Shown: positions 60,237-64,000 of the stretch, piece after piece
Position numbering within the stretch: position 1 is the stretch's first letter
How the letters are laid out: every line of letters starts with the position of its first letter
Origin: Pseudomonas sp. 21
GTDB taxonomy: Bacteria > Pseudomonadota > Gammaproteobacteria > Pseudomonadales > Pseudomonadaceae
DNA length: 64,000 bases
Direction of reading: 5' to 3'
Assembly (NCBI RefSeq): GCF_000955805.1
Contig: NZ_JYOA01000008.1
Coordinates: forward strand, 106,187 to 170,186
Notes under the pieces: model-generated
What the model was told of the DNA's origin: nothing
Seen by the model: the letters and a program-made list of their open reading frames with translations, nothing else
Database searches by the model: none
Position numbers and translations under genes: made by a program

Positions 60237-61369
60237 TCCGGCTTGCCGGCATCGATCCAGTAGGTGCCGTCCAGGCCGATGCGCAGGAATTCCTGGTTGA
60301 TCTGCGCCTGGGTCTGCGCCGGGTCGAGGCCTTCGAAGCGTTCCGGGTGAACCCAGCGCGCCATGGCCTCGATGGCGAGGATGTTGAACGGCGAGTTGTA
60401 GAAGTCGTGCCAGAGGCCGTGGGCCTTGCCGTTGCGGATGGCGTCCAGGCTGGCGAATTCGGGGCGTTGCAGGACCTTGCCCAGGCTCTCGCGGGCCTGT
60501 TGCTGGCTGACGCCGGCGCCGAGGATCAGTCCCGGCTGGCGGTTGCCGGTGGCGATGTACAGATCCGGCTGCGCCGTCAGCGCGTACTCCACGCTGATGT
60601 CGCCCAGCGCGCCGGGCACCACGCCGGCGGCGATGTTGCGGCCACCGACCGCGTCGATCACGCTGCCCAGGCCGCTCTTGCCGGTGGTGTGCCCCGGCGC
60701 CTGCCAGACGCCGGCCAGCAGTTCGAGGAACACGCTCGGTTTTTGCGCGTCATCCAGCCCGGCCACGCCATCGCGGATGCGCTTGAGGTGGGCGTCGTAG
60801 AACTTCAGGTACTGGTCCGCCTCGGCCTGGCGCCCGAGCGCCGCACCCAGCGCGGTGAGGCTGGTGCGCACACCCTCGATGGGGTGCACGCGGAAGTCGA
60901 CGAATACCACCGGCACGCCGGCGGCGGCGAGGATGTCGGCGATCGGGCTGTGCTGGGTCGGGCCTTCGCCGGCGATGCTGAACACGGCGAGGTCCGGCTT
61001 CAGGGCAAGGATCTGCTCGGCGCTGACGCTCTGCTCCGAGGCCTGGCCGATCAGCGGGATCTGCTTCACCTGGGGGAAGCGCTGGGCGTAGACGTCGAAG
61101 GTGTGCGGGTCGAGCAGGCGCACGTCGTTCTGCCAGCCGACCACGCGCTGGAACGGGTTGTCGCGGTCGAGCAGGGCGAGGGCGAAGAACAGGCGGCCTT
61201 CACCGAGCACGACGCGCTGGGCATTGCCGCTGACCTCGACCTTGCGCCCGAGCACGTCGGTGACGGTCAGCGCTTCGGCGGGCAGGGCGAGGCCGAGCCA
61301 GCCCAGGCAGAGCAGGGCGAGGGTGGCGAGGGAACGGAGCAGACGGGAGCGGGACGACAGGAAGGGCAT
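60233..61369 (-). CDS. Iron/haem-type ABC transporter substrate-binding protein
   Basis: A 378-residue periplasmic binding protein (BtuF/FecB-like fold) with a Sec signal peptide ending 'ALPAEA'. Recognisable parts are 'TVTDVLGRKVEV' and 'LGRQAEADQYLKFYDAHL'. The open frame has an ATG at 61387, but that lies four bases from a Fur box and has no ribosome site, so ATG 61369 (AGGT six bases upstream) is preferred. The stop overlaps the permease start. Ligand unknown. Confidence 0.92.
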   Translation of the reverse strand: MPFLSSRSRLLRSLATLALLCLGWLGLALPAEALTVTDVLGRKVEVSGNAQRVVLGEGRLFFALALLDRDNPFQRVVGWQNDVRLLDPHTFDVYAQRFPQVKQIPLIGQASEQSVSAEQILALKPDLAVFSIAGEGPTQHSPIADILAAAGVPVVFVDFRVHPIEGVRTSLTALGAALGRQAEADQYLKFYDAHLKRIRDGVAGLDDAQKPSVFLELLAGVWQAPGHTTGKSGLGSVIDAVGGRNIAAGVVPGALGDISVEYALTAQPDLYIATGNRQPGLILGAGVSQQQARESLGKVLQRPEFASLDAIRNGKAHGLWHDFYNSPFNILAIEAMARWVHPERFEGLDPAQTQAQINQEFLRIGLDGTYWIDAGKPE

Positions 61370-61391
61370 GCGGAACGACCTGGGCATGAAG

Positions 61392-61411
61392 TAGAATTAA
61401 TCGCATTTGCA
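61392..61411 (-). promoter_or_regulatory. Fur box before ABC transporter operon
   Basis: On the minus strand GCAAATGCGATTAATTCTAC resembles Pseudomonas Fur boxes (matching the AAATGMGAATNATTCTC-like form at most positions). It lies about 23 bases before the chosen start of the substrate-binding gene, as expected for iron repression. Confidence 0.6.
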
Positions 61412-61558
61412 ATCCACTCTACCGCTGCCGCCGCGGGCGAGCCGGGCGGCTATGTATCGGATCGGCGTGAAATCCCGCGCCACAACAATCCATTACATTT
61501 GCGCCGTGCAACCCGTGTCGCCAGCCCGTATCGATAGCGCCCCGCCGCGAGTTTTCCG

Positions 61559-62281
61559 ATGTCCAGGCCAGACCACATCCTCGTCGTCGACGACGACCCC
61601 GAGATCCGCCAGCTGCTGGCCGACTACCTCAAGGGCATGGGCTACCAGGTGTCCGCCGCCGCCGATGGCCGCGAGATGCAGCGCCAGCTGCAGGTGCAGC
61701 CGGTGGACCTGGTGGTGCTCGACCTGATGCTGCCCGGCGAGGACGGCCTGACCCTGTGCCGCGACCTGCGCGCGCGCAGCGACGTGCCGGTGATCATGCT
61801 CACCGCGCGGGGCACGCTGATCGACCGCATCATCGGCCTGGAAATGGGTGCCGACGACTACCTGCCCAAGCCCTTCGACCCGCGAGAATTGCTGGCGCGG
61901 ATCAAGGTGGTGCTGCGCCGGGTACAGAGCTTCCCGCAGCGCGCCCAGGTGGACGAAGCGGCAACGCTGCGCTTCGCCGGCTGGGAGCTGGACACCCGCG
62001 CCCGCCATCTGCGCTCGCCCGCCGGGCTGAGTATCGCCCTGGCCGGCTCCGATTTCCGCCTGTTGCGCCTGCTGCTGCAGCATCCCAACCGGCCGCTGAG
62101 TCGGGACTTCCTGCTGCGCCAGGTGTTCGACAAGGAGCGCCTGCCGTTCGACCGCGCCATCGACGTCTGCGTGAGCCGCCTGCGCCAGCACCTGGAAGAC
62201 GATCCGAAGTCGCCGAGGCTGATCCGCACGGTACGCAACCAGGGCTACATGCTCACCGCCGAAGACGTGGTCAGCGCCTGA
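61559..62281 (+). CDS. OmpR-family response regulator
   Basis: A 240-residue response regulator: receiver with 'VVDDD', phospho-acceptor D55 in 'VVLDLMLPGEDG', K in 'YLPKPFD', and a C-terminal winged helix with 'LLRLLLQHPNRPLSRDFLLRQVF' and 'IRTVRNQGYML'. This is the OmpR/TctD-like group. Its stop overlaps the kinase start (TGATG). It is divergent from the iron ABC operon across about 170 bases, so a role in iron or envelope response is possible but not shown. Confidence 0.95.
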   Translation: MSRPDHILVVDDDPEIRQLLADYLKGMGYQVSAAADGREMQRQLQVQPVDLVVLDLMLPGEDGLTLCRDLRARSDVPVIMLTARGTLIDRIIGLEMGADDYLPKPFDPRELLARIKVVLRRVQSFPQRAQVDEAATLRFAGWELDTRARHLRSPAGLSIALAGSDFRLLRLLLQHPNRPLSRDFLLRQVFDKERLPFDRAIDVCVSRLRQHLEDDPKSPRLIRTVRNQGYMLTAEDVVSA

Positions 62282-63657
62282 TGCGCCTGTGGCCGCGCAC
62301 GCTGTTCGGGCGGCTGGTGGTGATCCTGGTGGGCGGGATGATCGCCGCCCAGGTGCTCACCGGCAGCATCTGGTACGACGTGCGCCACACCCAGGCGCTG
62401 GAGATTCCGCTGCGCCTGGCGGCGGCGCGGCTGACCGACCTGCAGCACCTGCACCAGCGCCAGCCGGCGGATTTTCCGCAGGCGCTGAGTGCACTCGACA
62501 GGCCAGGATTCGAGGCGCGCCTGGTGGATTCGGCCGATCAGCCGGATGGCTCCTTCGACCCGGCGGCCGAACGCCTGCTGCGCCGTGCCGTGCACGACCA
62601 GGGCGGCGATGCCCAGGGCTTGCGCTTGTTGAGCGTGGAGTTGCGTGATGGTGCCGGCGAGCGCAGCGGGCTGAGCGGATTGTTCACGGGCAATGCCGCG
62701 AAGGCGCACCTGTTGCTGGCCGCGCCACTGGGCGAAGGCCGCTGGCTGCGCATCTCGATGGTCGAAGGGCAGGGCTGGAGCAGCCAGTCGACCCTCGACG
62801 TGGCGCTGGACTACCTGCTGCGCCTGTACCTGTTGCGCATCATCGTCGTCGTGCTCCTGGCGTTGCTGGCGGTGCGCCTGGCCATCGGCCCGCTGGACAA
62901 GCTGGCCCGCGCCGCCGAAGCCCTGGGCCAGGACATCCAGCGCCCGCCGCTGGCCGAAGAAGGCCCGCTGGAAGTGCGTCGCGCGGCCCGCGCCTTCAAT
63001 GCCATGCAGCAGCGGCTGATCCATAACCTCGGCGAGCGCATGCGCTTCCTCGCCGCCGTGTCCCATGACCTGCGTTCGCCCATCACCCGCCTGCGCCTGC
63101 GCACCGAGATGCTCGACGACGAGGCTGCGCGGCAGAAGCTGCGCAAGGACCTCGACGACATGGAAGGCATGGTCACCGCGACCCTGGACTTCATCAGTGG
63201 CAGCGACCTCGACGAGGCGCGGCAGAACCTCGACGTGAATGCGCTGCTGCAGAGCCTGCAGGCGGATTTCGAGGAGCAGGGCGAGCAGGTTTCACTGTCC
63301 GGGCGCGCGCTGCAACCGCTGGCCGGATACCCGCTGAGCCTGCAGCGGGCGCTGCTCAATCTGCTGGAGAATGCCATCCGTTATGCCGGTGGCGCCGAAG
63401 TCGAGGTTGAGGACAGCACGCAGGCTCTGTGCATCCGTGTGCTGGATCGCGGGCCGGGGATTGCGCCGGAGCAACTGGAACGGGTGACCGAGCCTTTCTA
63501 TCGCCTGGAACAATCGCGCAACCGCTCCACCGGTGGCTACGGCTTGGGGCTGAGCATCGCCCAGACCATTGCCGCGGCTCACCATGGGCGGCTGGAGCTG
63601 CGTAATCGCGAGGGCGGTGGGCTGGAAGCGACGCTGGTGTTCGATCGGGGCGCCTGA
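62281..63657 (+). CDS. Membrane sensor histidine kinase (EnvZ-like)
   Basis: A 458-residue kinase with two membrane helices (about residues 10-30 and 175-205) around a periplasmic loop of about 140 residues, a HAMP domain, HisKA with H262 in 'AAVSHDLRSPITR' and a HATPase_c with 'NAIRYA', 'DRGPGI' and 'GGYGLGLSI'. Layout matches EnvZ/RstB-type kinases. Translationally coupled to the preceding response regulator, its cognate partner. The signal is unknown. Confidence 0.95.
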   Translation: MRLWPRTLFGRLVVILVGGMIAAQVLTGSIWYDVRHTQALEIPLRLAAARLTDLQHLHQRQPADFPQALSALDRPGFEARLVDSADQPDGSFDPAAERLLRRAVHDQGGDAQGLRLLSVELRDGAGERSGLSGLFTGNAAKAHLLLAAPLGEGRWLRISMVEGQGWSSQSTLDVALDYLLRLYLLRIIVVVLLALLAVRLAIGPLDKLARAAEALGQDIQRPPLAEEGPLEVRRAARAFNAMQQRLIHNLGERMRFLAAVSHDLRSPITRLRLRTEMLDDEAARQKLRKDLDDMEGMVTATLDFISGSDLDEARQNLDVNALLQSLQADFEEQGEQVSLSGRALQPLAGYPLSLQRALLNLLENAIRYAGGAEVEVEDSTQALCIRVLDRGPGIAPEQLERVTEPFYRLEQSRNRSTGGYGLGLSIAQTIAAAHHGRLELRNREGGGLEATLVFDRGA

Positions 63658-63671
63658 GCGATAGGGCCACT

Positions 63672-63745
63672 TTGTAGGAGCGAGCTTGCTCGCGAACGGC
63701 TTGGCACCGTGCCGTGCCGGTTCGCGAGCAAGCTCGCTCCTACAA
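63672..63745. repeat. REP-like inverted repeat pair 1
   Basis: Two 26-bp arms, TTGTAGGAGCGAGCTTGCTC... and its exact reverse complement at 63720-63745, separated by 22 bases. This is the common Pseudomonas 'TGTAGGAGC' REP family in head-to-head (BIME-like) arrangement, just after the kinase gene, where it may also stabilise or end the transcript. Confidence 0.85.
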
Positions 63746-63786
63746 GGGAAACATCGCAAAGGGAAATATTGCAGCGGGGATGGGGT

Positions 63787-63843
63787 CGCGAACCTGCCCA
63801 CCGGGTTTCCGGGGAGGGAGTCCTGTTGGCGGACAGGTTCGCG
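63787..63843. repeat. Inverted repeat CGCGAACCTG / CAGGTTCGCG
   Basis: 10-bp arms at 63787-63796 and 63834-63843 between the two REP pairs. The left arm with its flank (GGGGTCGCGAACCTGCCC) recurs at about 63977-63995 at the window edge, so a third element starts there and continues outside. Confidence 0.65.
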
Positions 63844-63868
63844 GTTGAACAACGCAGGGGAAGGCTCT

Positions 63869-63963
63869 TGTAGGAGCGGGCCACGCCCGCGATCCGGCCG
63901 CCAGGCCGGTGCTGTTGAATGGCACCGCTATCGCGGTGATCGCGGGCATGGCCCGCTCCTACA
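63869..63963. repeat. REP-like inverted repeat pair 2
   Basis: Arms of 26 bases at 63869-63894 (TGTAGGAGCGGGCCACGCCC...) and 63938-63963, reverse complementary with one mismatch, 43 bases apart. Same TGTAGGAGC family as pair 1 but a different subtype (GGGCC instead of GAGCTTGC). The 343 bases after the kinase gene consist mostly of these repeats and hold no gene. Confidence 0.85.
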
Positions 63964-64000
63964 TTGATGTTCTGCGTGGGGTCGCGAACCTGCCCGCCGG

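Overview
The window is high-G+C bacterial DNA with the gene content, codon use and repeats of Pseudomonas, most like the P. nitroreducens / P. citronellolis / P. aeruginosa side of the genus; this assignment is inferred from recognisable families and not from a marker gene. Genes are tightly packed and mostly chromosomal in style. I see no rRNA, tRNA, CRISPR, transposase or prophage core.

Region by region. 1-4 kb: a LysR regulator cut by the window edge, a DMT permease, a creatininase-family hydrolase closed by a good terminator, a small sigma-region-2-like protein and an Ohr peroxidase. 4-15.7 kb: a winged-helix/NB-ARC/TPR regulator, then a leftward operon of a four-PAS + GAF hybrid-input histidine kinase with two response regulators, and divergent from it a rightward run of exported epoxide-hydrolase-like proteins, a cytochrome P460 protein and an SDR; a further exported alpha/beta hydrolase follows a terminator. 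Repeated ACC-N2-GGT palindromes lie between kinase and hydrolase genes, and one copy lies upstream of the creatininase gene. 15.8-23.1 kb: the classical alpha-2-macroglobulin / PBP1C pair. 23.6-28.8 kb: LysE exporter, DyP peroxidase, LysR with divergent SDR and a palindromic operator, a methyltransferase and a PhyH-type dioxygenase.

28.97-47.0 kb is the most unusual block: three consecutive adaptor-type genes (HlyD, GAF-HlyD, M50 protease-HlyD), an aspartyl beta-hydroxylase fused to a Nif11-like tail, a sulfotransferase, a GNAT enzyme, a small DUF6916-like protein, two phage-tail-collar ('microcystin-dependent') proteins, a 2,702-residue DUF4347/cadherin-like/Ig-like repeat protein with an N-terminal LEARMMFDGA motif, and a TolC-family outer-membrane lipoprotein. 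It looks like a self-contained secretion and modification system for a giant surface protein (and perhaps the collar proteins), but no ABC ATPase is encoded in it; a membrane M50 metalloprotease-adaptor occupies that place.

47-64 kb: DMT permease with divergent LysR, a low-complexity coiled-coil protein, a leftward run of four small exported proteins or lipoproteins, an exported alpha/beta hydrolase, an orphan ATP-grasp enzyme, a GlxA-type AraC regulator, a GhrA-like 2-hydroxyacid dehydrogenase, a 41-residue membrane protein, LysR, DinB, a Fur-box-controlled iron-type ABC transporter operon, an OmpR-type two-component pair and, at the end, clustered REP-like inverted repeats.
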